Source of the DNA: DATDCV01 sp036524155
Lineage (GTDB): Bacteria; Verrucomicrobiota; Verrucomicrobiia; Limisphaerales; UBA8199
NCBI GenBank assembly: GCA_036524155.1
Contig: DATDCV010000286.1
Coordinates: forward strand, 1-9,886
Length of the DNA: 9,886 nt
Direction: 5' to 3'
In this document: in pieces, positions 1 through 6,635 of the stretch
Position numbering within the stretch: the first letter of the stretch is position 1
Layout: each line of letters begins with the position of its first letter
Translations under genes and position numbers: made by a program
The notes under the pieces: model-generated
Databases searched by the model: none
Seen by the model: the letters and a program-made list of their open reading frames with translations, nothing else
Told to the model about the DNA's origin: nothing

Positions 1-669
1 TGTTACATTCGCGGTTGGGCTGTTGGGCAAGTGGATCGTAAGTGGGTTCGACGCTCCGATGCGGACCGATCCCGCTTGGGCAGCTTGCCAAGCCTCGGTC
101 CAGGAAGTGTAAGGACCTTCCCAGGCGACCATTTGAACCAACGCCCAGGTGCCCCAATCGGCGCCTGGGACTGCACGCGAGGGTGGGAACGTGGCGTCCG
201 CGCGGACATATCCGGGTGTTTGACCCGGCAGCGTCCCAGTGTTAAAGGCCGCCCATGTTAACGTGGTAATTGAAGGGTTATACGTCACCTGCAAAGTCCC
301 CGGTTGGGTGAGGCTCCAAGGCGTGGCAGTGTTCGGTCCGCCCAGCAGAGCAGCGCGATAGTTTAGGTTGGTGCCACTGAGCGGGGTACCGCCCACTTGT
401 TCGAGATAGACGGGAGCGTCGATGGGAGGAGTCGTGAACCGGACATAATTCCGGAAAACTATCTGACCCTGAGCAAGGACAGCGAGGCACGAACAGACGA
501 GCAGAATGAACATGGCCAGAGCCCTAATAGCACGGGCTGCTCCGTACGACCGCGGAAGCCCTAAAAATCGGCAGCAGCTTCCGGTCCGAGCACTATTGGC
601 ACATCGCCGCGTAAGCGCGCGGGCGTCCGCAACTGACTTAACAGAACCAGATGCCATATTGACCTTCAT
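1..669 (-). CDS. Secreted Verrucomicrobia-type protein of unknown function, C-terminus outside window
   Basis: The minus strand is open from the window edge up to an in-frame TGA at 685-687, giving at least 223 codons. A start at ATG 669 has a good AAAGGG ribosome site six bases upstream. ATG 513 (residue 53) also has AGGG eight bases upstream. The hydrophobic signal segment MFILLVCSCLAVLAQGQ begins at residue 53. Starting at 669 puts arginines (RAIRA) just before it, which suits a Sec signal better but makes an unusually long n-region. The mature part (IDAPVYLEQ, GTPLSGTN, YRAALLGGP, then VQMVAWEGP and EAWQAAQAG) resembles, from memory, secreted proteins common in Verrucomicrobia, many of which end in a PEP-CTERM sorting signal. 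That end is not visible here. No enzymatic motif is seen. It overlaps the small upstream ORF by 32 bp. Coding status is well supported; the start is uncertain. Confidence 0.7.
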   Translation of the reverse strand, partial: MKVNMASGSVKSVADARALTRRCANSARTGSCCRFLGLPRSYGAARAIRALAMFILLVCSCLAVLAQGQIVFRNYVRFTTPPIDAPVYLEQVGGTPLSGTNLNYRAALLGGPNTATPWSLTQPGTLQVTYNPSITTLTWAAFNTGTLPGQTPGYVRADATFPPSRAVPGADWGTWALVQMVAWEGPYTSWTEAWQAAQAGSVRIGASNPLTIHLPNSPTANVT

Positions 670-898
670 GATTCGCCCTTTTGTTCAGGTTATAGGGCAA
701 TGGGGAAGCGGTCTGCCAACTCCAAAAGGTCGCGAACGCACGAATTTCGATTGCGCCGAAGGGTCGCAGGAGTCCCTGATTGGCGGATTCCTGCATCGTG
801 AGCTGTGCGGAGGCCAGATCGCGTCCAAAAATGAGGGTTGCCACGGCCAGGACAATCCATAATAGTTTTTTTTCATAGATCGCCTTCCGATTTCGCAA
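638..898 (-). CDS. Small putative secreted protein with ambiguous start (TTG, or ATG plus A8 slippage)
   Basis: This frame encodes a clear signal peptide (KKLLWIVLAVATLIFGRDLA, then SAQ as a likely cleavage site). A short tail without recognisable motifs follows, ending at TAA 638-640. Read as it stands, the only upstream start in frame is TTG 898, which has no close ribosome site. The best initiation signal is GGAAGG (883-888) six bases before ATG 874-876, but that ATG opens a different frame at a run of eight A residues (866-873). One extra A would give MKKKLLWIVLAV, a textbook signal peptide. So this is one of three things: a TTG-initiated gene, a gene decoded through slippage, or a frame broken by a real or sequencing indel. 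It would be translated just ahead of the larger secreted protein, with a 32 bp overlap that allows coupling. I do not recognise the mature part, and it may be degenerate. Confidence 0.4.
   Translation of the reverse strand: MRNRKAIYEKKLLWIVLAVATLIFGRDLASAQLTMQESANQGLLRPFGAIEIRAFATFWSWQTASPLPYNLNKRANHEGQYGIWFC
866..888 (-). promoter_or_regulatory. Strong ribosome binding site, ATG and A8 homopolymer
   Basis: On the minus strand GGAAGG (883-888) is followed by a six-base spacer, ATG (874-876) and eight consecutive A residues (866-873). The initiation signal is the best in this leftward unit. The frame it opens (MKKNYYGLSWPW) lacks a signal peptide, whereas the frame reached by adding one A has one. 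Runs of this length are known sites of transcriptional slippage in bacteria and also of replication and sequencing error. Confidence 0.55.
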
Positions 899-917
899 GC
901 TGGTAAAATATTCCCAA

Positions 918-931
918 CCGCGCTTTCGCGG
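918..931 (-). other. Small GC hairpin near the predicted 5' end of the leftward transcript
   Basis: The minus strand reads CCGCG-AAAG-CGCGG, a perfect five-base-pair stem with a four-base loop. It starts only a few bases downstream of the predicted -10 box at 935-940, so it would sit at the extreme 5' end of the leader RNA. A 5'-terminal hairpin can stabilise a transcript. No U-tract follows, so it is not a terminator. The function is inferred only. Confidence 0.35.
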
Positions 932-934
932 GGC

Positions 935-963
935 ATTGCAGCACCTCCACGGCTCAGTGTCAA
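935..963 (-). promoter_or_regulatory. Sigma-70-like promoter for the leftward unit
   Basis: On the minus strand a perfect TTGACA (958-963) is followed by a 17-base spacer (941-957) and TGCAAT (935-940), which matches four of six bases of TATAAT. Transcription would begin near 928, leaving a leader of about 50 bases before the ATG at 876. The spacing is ideal and the position fits the genes that follow, but it has not been tested against background in this GC-rich DNA. Confidence 0.55.
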
Positions 964-1058
964 GAGTCTTTTCGATGCCTTGGTGCTCCCCCCCAGTGCG
1001 TGCGGGGCATTGTGATTGGGGTGGTCCTCCCTTTTTGCTTCTGCGGCGCCCGATTTTC

Positions 1059-1064
1059 TTGACA
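1059..1064 (+). promoter_or_regulatory. Perfect -35 hexamer, possible promoter of the rightward train
   Basis: TTGACA lies about 55 bases before the coiled-coil gene. No convincing -10 box is found at a 15 to 19 base spacing. It sits inside TCTTGACAC (1057-1065), which is the inverted copy of GTGTCAAGA at 957-965 around the leftward -35 box. The symmetry argues for a divergent control region between about 899 and 1119. The rest of that interval shows no gene. Confidence 0.3.
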
Positions 1065-1119
1065 CCAGTCCGGAGCCGTCATCTCCTGCTTCCGAACAAT
1101 CCGAGAAACACAATCCATT

Positions 1120-2196
1120 ATGGCCGAAAAAGCGGAAAGAACCACTCCCGTCAGGAAGCTCTCCGAGAAGAGCACCAAACAGGAAATGCTCGAGGCTTAC
1201 CAAGCCTTAGCCAAACAACTCGAGGAGAAGCGCGCCGCCGAGCTCGCTCCCGAGCGTCGGATCGAGGAGAGACGCACGGAGGAAGCCGTTAAGGTGGCCG
1301 CCGCCGTGCAGCCCGAAGGCATCGACCGCGAAATCGGACAGCTCAAATCCGAGATCGGCAAATTGCTGGCTGATGTCTCCGAACGCCTGGCCACCGAGTC
1401 CGCCCGTTTTCGCAACATTCAGAAAGCCGCGGAAGCCAAGGAAGGGGAGCTAAAAGAGCTTTATGGCATTGAAAAATCCGCTGTCAGCCTCGCCGCCTTG
1501 ATCGAGGCGCAAAATCAAAAACGAAGCGAGTTTGAAACGCAGATGGCCCATGAACGCGAGGAGTTGCAGACCGAGATTGATTCGCAGCGAGCCGAATGGG
1601 AAGAAGAGCGAAAAGCGCACGAAGCCGAGGTGAAAGAGCGCGACGCCGTGGAGAAGAAAGCGCAGGATCGGGCGCGCGAGGACTTCAACTACGGCTTCAA
1701 ACGCGAACAGCAGGCAATCAAGGACAAGCTGGCCGATGAAAAGGCGACCCTCGAGAAGGAAATAAAAATTTGCCGGGAGACCGCGGAAAAGGATCTCGCC
1801 GAACGCGAAAAAGCGGTCGCCGAGAAAGAGCGCGAACTGGCCGAGTTACGCACTAAAACCAGCGCGTTCCCTAAAGAGTTGGAGACATCCGTCAACCTGG
1901 CGGTCAAAGAAACCGGCGAGCGGCTGAAGTTGGAGGCCAAGAATCGCGAGGATTTGCTGGTGAAACAATTCGAAGGCGAGCGCAACGTCCTTGCCACCAA
2001 GAACGACGCGTTGGAGAAAGCCAATAAAGACCTGGTTGTGGCCAACAGCAAACTGGCTCAGCAGTTGGAAGCCGCCTACCAGAAGGTCCAGGAGATCGCG
2101 GAGAAAACGGTCGAGGGCACCTCTCAGGCCAAGTCTTTCGCCGATCTCCAGCGACTGATCGTTGAACAGGGGCGAAAGGCTGGCAGCGAAAAGTAG
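1120..2196 (+). CDS. Cytoplasmic coiled-coil protein of unknown function
   Basis: The 358-residue product is highly charged, with E/K/R/A-rich heptads over most of its length: roughly 20-60, 68-115, 130-245 and 255-335. It has no signal peptide, no membrane segment, a single cysteine (218) and a probable break around TSAFPKE (247-253). Two ends look conserved rather than low-complexity: an N-terminal STKQEMLEAYQALAKQLEEK (18-37) and a C-terminal SFADLQRLIVEQGRK (339-353). The central REDFNYGFKREQQAIKDKL (186-204) also looks like a family signature. I recall similar uncharacterised coiled-coil proteins in several phyla but can name no function. An SMC/RecN-type ATPase is ruled out because there is no Walker A or B motif. 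The start is the first ATG after the control region and has only a weak ribosome site. The oxidoreductase gene follows after 31 bp, so the two may be co-transcribed although their products act in different compartments. Confidence 0.85.
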   Translation: MAEKAERTTPVRKLSEKSTKQEMLEAYQALAKQLEEKRAAELAPERRIEERRTEEAVKVAAAVQPEGIDREIGQLKSEIGKLLADVSERLATESARFRNIQKAAEAKEGELKELYGIEKSAVSLAALIEAQNQKRSEFETQMAHEREELQTEIDSQRAEWEEERKAHEAEVKERDAVEKKAQDRAREDFNYGFKREQQAIKDKLADEKATLEKEIKICRETAEKDLAEREKAVAEKERELAELRTKTSAFPKELETSVNLAVKETGERLKLEAKNREDLLVKQFEGERNVLATKNDALEKANKDLVVANSKLAQQLEAAYQKVQEIAEKTVEGTSQAKSFADLQRLIVEQGRKAGSEK

Positions 2197-2227
2197 TGTT
2201 GGCCCGGCAAGTACGAGCAGCAGGTTT

Positions 2228-3517
2228 ATGAACAGTATAACAAGACTCTCCCAACCCAGTCCGGGCGTTACCCGGCGGACCTTCATCAGCGCAACGTCCC
2301 AGGCCACGGCCCTCGCAGCCGCGGCCGCCGCCTTTCCCTTCGTTTCACGCGCCCGGGTACTGGGCGCCAACGACCGGATCGGAGTCGGTTTCATTGGCGT
2401 CGGCGGCCGCGGTTCGAGCCACCTTGGAACCGTTCAGCGGCTCGCCAAAGAGGGCGAAAAGGTGCAGGTCGTGGCCGTCAACGACGTGTTCCGGTATCGG
2501 CTGAACGAGGCGGCCAAGCCCACCGGCGCGAAGGCTTACATGAAGCATAGCGAGTTGCTGGCCGACTCGAACGTGGATGCAGTCTGCATCGCCACACCGG
2601 ACCGCCTGCATGTGCCGCAAGCCATCGACGCCGTCCGGGCCGGCAAGGACATTTACTGTGAAAAGCCCATGGGCCACTGGACGCAGTTTGACCTCTCGAA
2701 GCAATTCTACGAGGAGACAATCAAATCCAAGCGCGTCGTCCAGATCGGCAACCAGGGAAATTCGAGTCCTGCGTGGCAAAAAGTGCGTGACTTGATCCAA
2801 CAGGGCGCCGTCGGACGGGTCCAGCTAGTAAATGTCGGTTTCTTTCGCGCGGGCGACTGGGGCGAGCGCATGCCCATCGTCGATCCCGAGGCCAAGCCCG
2901 GACCCGACCTCGATTGGGAGGCGTTCCTTGGCGATGCGCCGAAGGTGCCGTTCACTGTCGATCGTTTCTTCAGTTGGCGGAAGTACCTTGATTATGCGGG
3001 CGGTCCATGCACGGATCTATTTCCGCATACCTTCACGCCGTTCGTCAGCAGCATCGGGCTGAAATTCCCCGCGCGCGCCGTGGCTTCCGGCGGCATTTTC
3101 AAATACACGACTTACGACCGCGAAGTGCCTGACACCTTCAACATGTGCCTCGATTACCCGGAGAAGCTGTCGGTCGTGGTGGTTTGCACGTTGGCGAATG
3201 ATTACGTCACCGAGCCAGCCATTCACGGTGACGAAGGCACCCTCACTTTGCAGAATCCAGGCGAATGGAACGTCGGGTTCGACAGCATAACAGTGATCCC
3301 GCGCAAAGGGGAGCGGCGTGTTTTTCCGGCCGGCAAAATGGATCCCACACCGGCTCATTGGAAAAATTTCCTCCAATGTATCCGCACCAGGGAAAAGCCG
3401 GTGAGCGACGTTGAGTTTGGCCTCCACGTGCAGGCGGCGTTGAACATGGCGTTGCTGGCGTTCCTGAAGGAAAAGGTGGCCCGCTTCGATCTCGCGAAGA
3501 AAGAGATTGTCATTTAA
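2228..3517 (+). CDS. Tat-exported Gfo/Idh/MocA family oxidoreductase
   Basis: A 429-residue NAD(P)-dependent sugar or polyol dehydrogenase-like protein. The N-terminus has a twin-arginine signal (VTRRTFIS, residues 14-21) followed by a long alanine-rich hydrophobic stretch (AAAAAFPFV) and a likely cleavage region near residue 41. The Rossmann domain opens with IGVGFIGVGGRG (51-62), a GxGGxG dinucleotide loop. Next come VCIATPDRLH (119-128) and the family signature CEKPMGHW (144-151). The C-terminal domain has YAGGPCTDLFPHT (256-268), whose Asp and His lie where this family binds substrate. ATG 2228 is chosen because it places the Tat motif correctly and has AGCAGG just upstream. An in-frame TTG at 2162 would add 22 unlike residues inside the preceding gene. 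The DUF6807 gene follows after 17 bp. Exported members are common in Verrucomicrobia and Planctomycetes and are thought to oxidise sugars, but the substrate here cannot be read from sequence. Confidence 0.93.
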   Translation: MNSITRLSQPSPGVTRRTFISATSQATALAAAAAAFPFVSRARVLGANDRIGVGFIGVGGRGSSHLGTVQRLAKEGEKVQVVAVNDVFRYRLNEAAKPTGAKAYMKHSELLADSNVDAVCIATPDRLHVPQAIDAVRAGKDIYCEKPMGHWTQFDLSKQFYEETIKSKRVVQIGNQGNSSPAWQKVRDLIQQGAVGRVQLVNVGFFRAGDWGERMPIVDPEAKPGPDLDWEAFLGDAPKVPFTVDRFFSWRKYLDYAGGPCTDLFPHTFTPFVSSIGLKFPARAVASGGIFKYTTYDREVPDTFNMCLDYPEKLSVVVVCTLANDYVTEPAIHGDEGTLTLQNPGEWNVGFDSITVIPRKGERRVFPAGKMDPTPAHWKNFLQCIRTREKPVSDVEFGLHVQAALNMALLAFLKEKVARFDLAKKEIVI

Positions 3518-3534
3518 ACCCCACTTATCGCCCC

Positions 3535-4518
3535 ATGAAACACCCACTCAAATCAAACGGCCTTTGCATTCCAGTTCTCTTAGCCTTATGCACCGTCCCA
3601 ACCGCGAGAGGGGCCTCGGCGTCAGGTCTTGAATGCGCGCCGATCAGCGAAACGTCCGCCTGGAAAATTGCCTACCAGGGCAAACCCGTGCTGGTCTACG
3701 CGTTCAACCCGCAGAAGTTCAAACCTTATGTCAAAGAGCTGAGAACGATCCAGGGTGACAACATTCTTCGAGACGCACCCTTTGACCACTTGCACCATCA
3801 CGCGCTGATGTACGCCATTCGAGTGAATGGCATCAATTTCTGGGAAGAAACTCCCGGTAACGGAGTCGAGAAACCGGTAGAATCTCCTGAGCCTGTGCTC
3901 GGCGTCGCGGAGATCGAGGGACAGAGATTACCGCAAGCCCGCATTGCCCAGGTGTTGCATTGGGTTGCGCCTCAGGACGCCTTTCTGCCGAACAACGCGC
4001 CAGTCGCTCTCTTGATCGAGCACCGCACCCTCATGCTGACCGTGAACCCCAAAGCTCAGGAGGTTGCACTGGAATGGAAATCCCAATTCGAAGTGGGGCC
4101 AAAGACCAACACCGTGGTTCTGGCTGGCGCCAATTACCACGGCCTGGGCATGCGCTTCTTGCAGGACCTCGACAAGCTCGCGGTGCATTCACTGGCGGGC
4201 ACGCGTCCCGATCTTGCGAATAACCGGCAGGAGGTTTCGCCGGCTCCGTGGGCCGCAGTCTCTTTCGATGCGCCCGGGCATCCGGCGACGGTCGCCCTGG
4301 CGGGGCACCCGACCAATACTCGGGGCGACGCGACTTACTTCAACATGCTGACGCCGTTCGCCTACCTGGCTGCGACGCAAGGGTTGGATAAAGAACCGCT
4401 AACTTATCACAGCGGCGAAAAGTGGGAGTTGAACTACCTCGTGCTGCTTTACCCGGAACCCAAACCTTCCGACACGCTTCGCCAACGAATCGAGGCGTGG
4501 CGAGGTAGCAAACCCTGA
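3535..4518 (+). CDS. DUF6807 (PmoA-like) family secreted protein
   Basis: The 327-residue protein has a Sec-type signal (NGLCIPVLLALCTVPTARGAS, about residues 8-28). The body matches the DUF6807 pattern, often annotated as methane oxygenase PmoA: KPVLVYAFNPQKFKPYVKEL (50-69), then the histidine-rich FDHLHHHALMYA (83-94) and NGINFWEE (98-105), and a second half with NYHGLGMRF, ATVALAGHPTN and a C-terminal EKWELNYLVLLYPEP. The PmoA name comes from database naming; nothing here resembles the membrane methane monooxygenase subunit. DUF6807 genes frequently neighbour Gfo/Idh/MocA genes, as here, which suggests a shared sugar-processing step, possibly on a product of the oxidoreductase. The clustered histidines (H85, H87, H88, H89) could bind metal or substrate, which is inference. 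There is no clear ribosome site at ATG 3535, so coupling to the upstream gene 17 bp away is likely. Confidence 0.88.
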   Translation: MKHPLKSNGLCIPVLLALCTVPTARGASASGLECAPISETSAWKIAYQGKPVLVYAFNPQKFKPYVKELRTIQGDNILRDAPFDHLHHHALMYAIRVNGINFWEETPGNGVEKPVESPEPVLGVAEIEGQRLPQARIAQVLHWVAPQDAFLPNNAPVALLIEHRTLMLTVNPKAQEVALEWKSQFEVGPKTNTVVLAGANYHGLGMRFLQDLDKLAVHSLAGTRPDLANNRQEVSPAPWAAVSFDAPGHPATVALAGHPTNTRGDATYFNMLTPFAYLAATQGLDKEPLTYHSGEKWELNYLVLLYPEPKPSDTLRQRIEAWRGSKP

Positions 4519-4536
4519 GCAGGTTACCGGTTCCTT

Positions 4537-4556
4537 ACGCTTCAACGCTTCAACGC
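4537..4556 (+). repeat. Short tandem repeat in the 47 bp intergenic gap
   Basis: ACGCTTCA occurs twice in direct tandem (4537-4544 and 4545-4552), followed by a partial third copy (ACGC). It lies just before the GTG start at 4566. It may simply be slippage-derived sequence. No ribosome site is evident in this gap. Confidence 0.5.
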
Positions 4557-4565
4557 CTATTAATC

Positions 4566-6635
4566 GTGCGACTCGCTGTGAAATCCGCCTTCGCCTTGCT
4601 GGCTGTCGTATTGTGTGCCGGCGGGCTGGCGACGGCCGGCGACCCGCCGCAATTCGAAGGCAAGTTCTTTCGTGGTCGCGGCGACCTGGAGTATCTTCGC
4701 CTTCTGGAAACGGCGCGCCGCATGTTTTCACCCGATCCGGAGTTCCAGAACCTGGCTATGCTCTACATGCCGGGCTGGAACGGGCTCGTCGAGGGGCCGA
4801 CCTGGGATGCGTGGTGGATCCAAAACAGCTACGGCCCCACGTTCGCCGTGCTGCCATTCCTGGAAGAGCCGTTTGTCACGTTCCTTCAGAACTCGCAGGA
4901 TCTCTGGTTCGACCAGATGGGCGATGGCAAACGCGTTGGGGCCGCCCCGCCCTTCAACTGGGTGGCGCCCGACGGGTGCCTCTGCGACGCGGCGCGTCCG
5001 GGGTGGATTGTCTATCGCCAGGGCGATGGCCGCCCGCAGATCCACGATTGGGGGATGGAATTCACGGCGGCGGGTCTGCTCCTGCAGTCCGAACTCCTGC
5101 TGATCAGCCGCGATGCGCAGGCCATCGCGAAGTACCTTCCCAAGCTTGAACGTTGCGCCAGTTTCATCGAGACCCGCCGCGATCCGACCAACAACCTGTT
5201 CCTCGCGGGCCCGGCGGGGAACCTGCTCGCGCCCAGCTTCGCCGGATGGAAAAAGCCGGATGGCACTTACGCGAAAGCCTATTTGACCGGGCTTTCGGTG
5301 ACTTACATCGCGGCGCTCGACCGCTTGTCAGAGTTGGAGAAACTTTCCGGACGCACGAGCGCGGCAAAGTTGCAGGTCGGGCGACGCGACTCCGCCAGGG
5401 CGGGACTCTCACGCCTCACTACTGACGAGGGTTACCTCATCAATTCGCTGGATCCGGATGGCACGCGCCACGGTGTTTACGGCGCGGCACAGCACGGTTA
5501 TTTTGAGAGCTCGCCGAACCACGACGCCATCGCCTTCGGTGTGGTCGGCCAGTCCCAGGCCGAGCAGATCTACACCAAAATCGCGTCGATTCCCGGCCTC
5601 AGGCCGCACCATTTTATTTTGCCGAATTACCCGTCCTACGACGACATGTATGAAAAGCCCGAAGGCCTCTGGGCGTTCGGCACGTGGGTGAACGGCGGCC
5701 ACTGGTCTACTTGCGAAGCGCGGATGATTCTCGCCTATTACCGTCTCGGCAAGTTCGAGGATGCGCGCGCCTCGATGAACCAGTTGCTGAGCTTTGCCGA
5801 GCGTTTTCGGATGGATAACCCGCTGGTCAAATTTGGCAGCGACGTCTATCAGCCGAACCAGCCGATTAACCTGACCTATGACGCCTTTGGCCCACCCGGC
5901 GCGTTCATCCGCGGCCTGTTTGAATATGATTACGACGCTGAGGGACTGACGTTGCGACCGCACATTCCGCCTGGCCTCACACGGCTCGAACAACGGTTTC
6001 CAGTCCGTTTGGGAACAAAACGACTTTACCTGGCGACTGTCGGAACGGGACCTGTCACGGCCGTGAGGCTGAACGGCAAAAAGTGGAAGTTGTTCGACAC
6101 CCGATCGGTCCGACTTCCCTATGCTTCGTTGCCGGACACGGCAGCCATCGAGATCATTATGGGCGATGCTCGGCCAGCCGGGTTTCGCGTGTTGCCTTTG
6201 AAACCTTCTGCCCCGGTGCCTCCTCCGCTGGACTCTGCGTGGAACGCTCTCACAAAGCCGAACTCAGCCGATCAAAAGCCGGGTGCCTCGCTGTCGGAGA
6301 TTACGTCTCTGCTTTCGAAGGCCGAGCGCCTGCGCGCTTTCCTCGACCGCCTCCTCGCACGGCGCACCGCGGAAACGTACGAAGCCGCCCACACCCGGTT
6401 GGCTTTGGATTGCCTGGCTGTGACCCATCGACGCCTTGAATTGCTCGGCGAGGGCAGGCTGAAACCGTTGACGAACGCCGTTTCACAAGCCGCTGCCGAT
6501 CAGCTCTACTTTGACACCAGCCGGAAACTGACAGACGGCCTGTTCGAGTTGATGAATTGCTACCAAAAATCCGATGACGCGCAGAAACAGAAAATCTGGC
6601 ATATTTGGCAACAGACCGCAGCGGGGCGGAACTAG
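4566..6635 (+). CDS. Secreted (alpha/alpha)6-barrel glycoside hydrolase-like protein with helical C-terminal extension
   Basis: The 689-residue product has a clean Sec signal (KSAFALLAVVLCAGGLATAG, residues 6-25). GTG 4566 and GTG 4578 are both possible starts and both give a workable signal peptide. Residues about 35-450 look like a six-hairpin helical toroid: WNGLVEGPTWDAWWIQNSYG (71-90), then PQIHDWGMEFTAAG (157-170), ESSPNHDAIAFGVV (314-327) and GTWVNGGHWSTCEARM (372-387). Residues about 455-535 (LTLRPHIPPGL to AIEIIMG) form the short beta domain that follows such barrels in families like GH65, GH78 and GH95. A proline-rich linker (548-556) leads to a helical region (about 575-685) that I do not recognise. 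Conserved acidic residues E77, D81, E165, E314 and D320 are candidate catalytic positions, but I cannot assign a GH family. The next gene's first ATG overlaps its last 62 bp. Confidence 0.8.
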   Translation: MRLAVKSAFALLAVVLCAGGLATAGDPPQFEGKFFRGRGDLEYLRLLETARRMFSPDPEFQNLAMLYMPGWNGLVEGPTWDAWWIQNSYGPTFAVLPFLEEPFVTFLQNSQDLWFDQMGDGKRVGAAPPFNWVAPDGCLCDAARPGWIVYRQGDGRPQIHDWGMEFTAAGLLLQSELLLISRDAQAIAKYLPKLERCASFIETRRDPTNNLFLAGPAGNLLAPSFAGWKKPDGTYAKAYLTGLSVTYIAALDRLSELEKLSGRTSAAKLQVGRRDSARAGLSRLTTDEGYLINSLDPDGTRHGVYGAAQHGYFESSPNHDAIAFGVVGQSQAEQIYTKIASIPGLRPHHFILPNYPSYDDMYEKPEGLWAFGTWVNGGHWSTCEARMILAYYRLGKFEDARASMNQLLSFAERFRMDNPLVKFGSDVYQPNQPINLTYDAFGPPGAFIRGLFEYDYDAEGLTLRPHIPPGLTRLEQRFPVRLGTKRLYLATVGTGPVTAVRLNGKKWKLFDTRSVRLPYASLPDTAAIEIIMGDARPAGFRVLPLKPSAPVPPPLDSAWNALTKPNSADQKPGASLSEITSLLSKAERLRAFLDRLLARRTAETYEAAHTRLALDCLAVTHRRLELLGEGRLKPLTNAVSQAAADQLYFDTSRKLTDGLFELMNCYQKSDDAQKQKIWHIWQQTAAGRN

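Noticed and set aside
506..862. 118-codon plus-strand frame opposite the leftward genes
   Set aside because: It lies antisense to two frames with signal peptides and has no ribosome site or recognisable motif.
685..1203. 172-codon minus-strand open frame across the divergent region
   Set aside because: It spans the predicted promoter and the start of the coiled-coil gene, its composition is not protein-like, and its only interesting part is the ATG-A8 start discussed separately.
2162..2227. Upstream TTG start for the oxidoreductase
   Set aside because: It would add 22 residues from inside the coiled-coil gene and push the twin-arginine motif away from the N-terminus; ATG 2228 fits better.
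1846..2394. 182-codon minus-strand frame with a hydrophobic LVILFINLLLVLAG stretch
   Set aside because: It overlaps the end of the coiled-coil gene and the Tat signal of the oxidoreductase on the other strand; the hydrophobic stretch is the complement of charged and alanine-rich codons.
4613..5149. 178-codon and 162-codon plus-strand frames inside the glycosidase-like gene
   Set aside because: They are out-of-frame readings, rich in Arg, Ser and Pro, with no motifs; the main frame carries the signal peptide and conserved patches.
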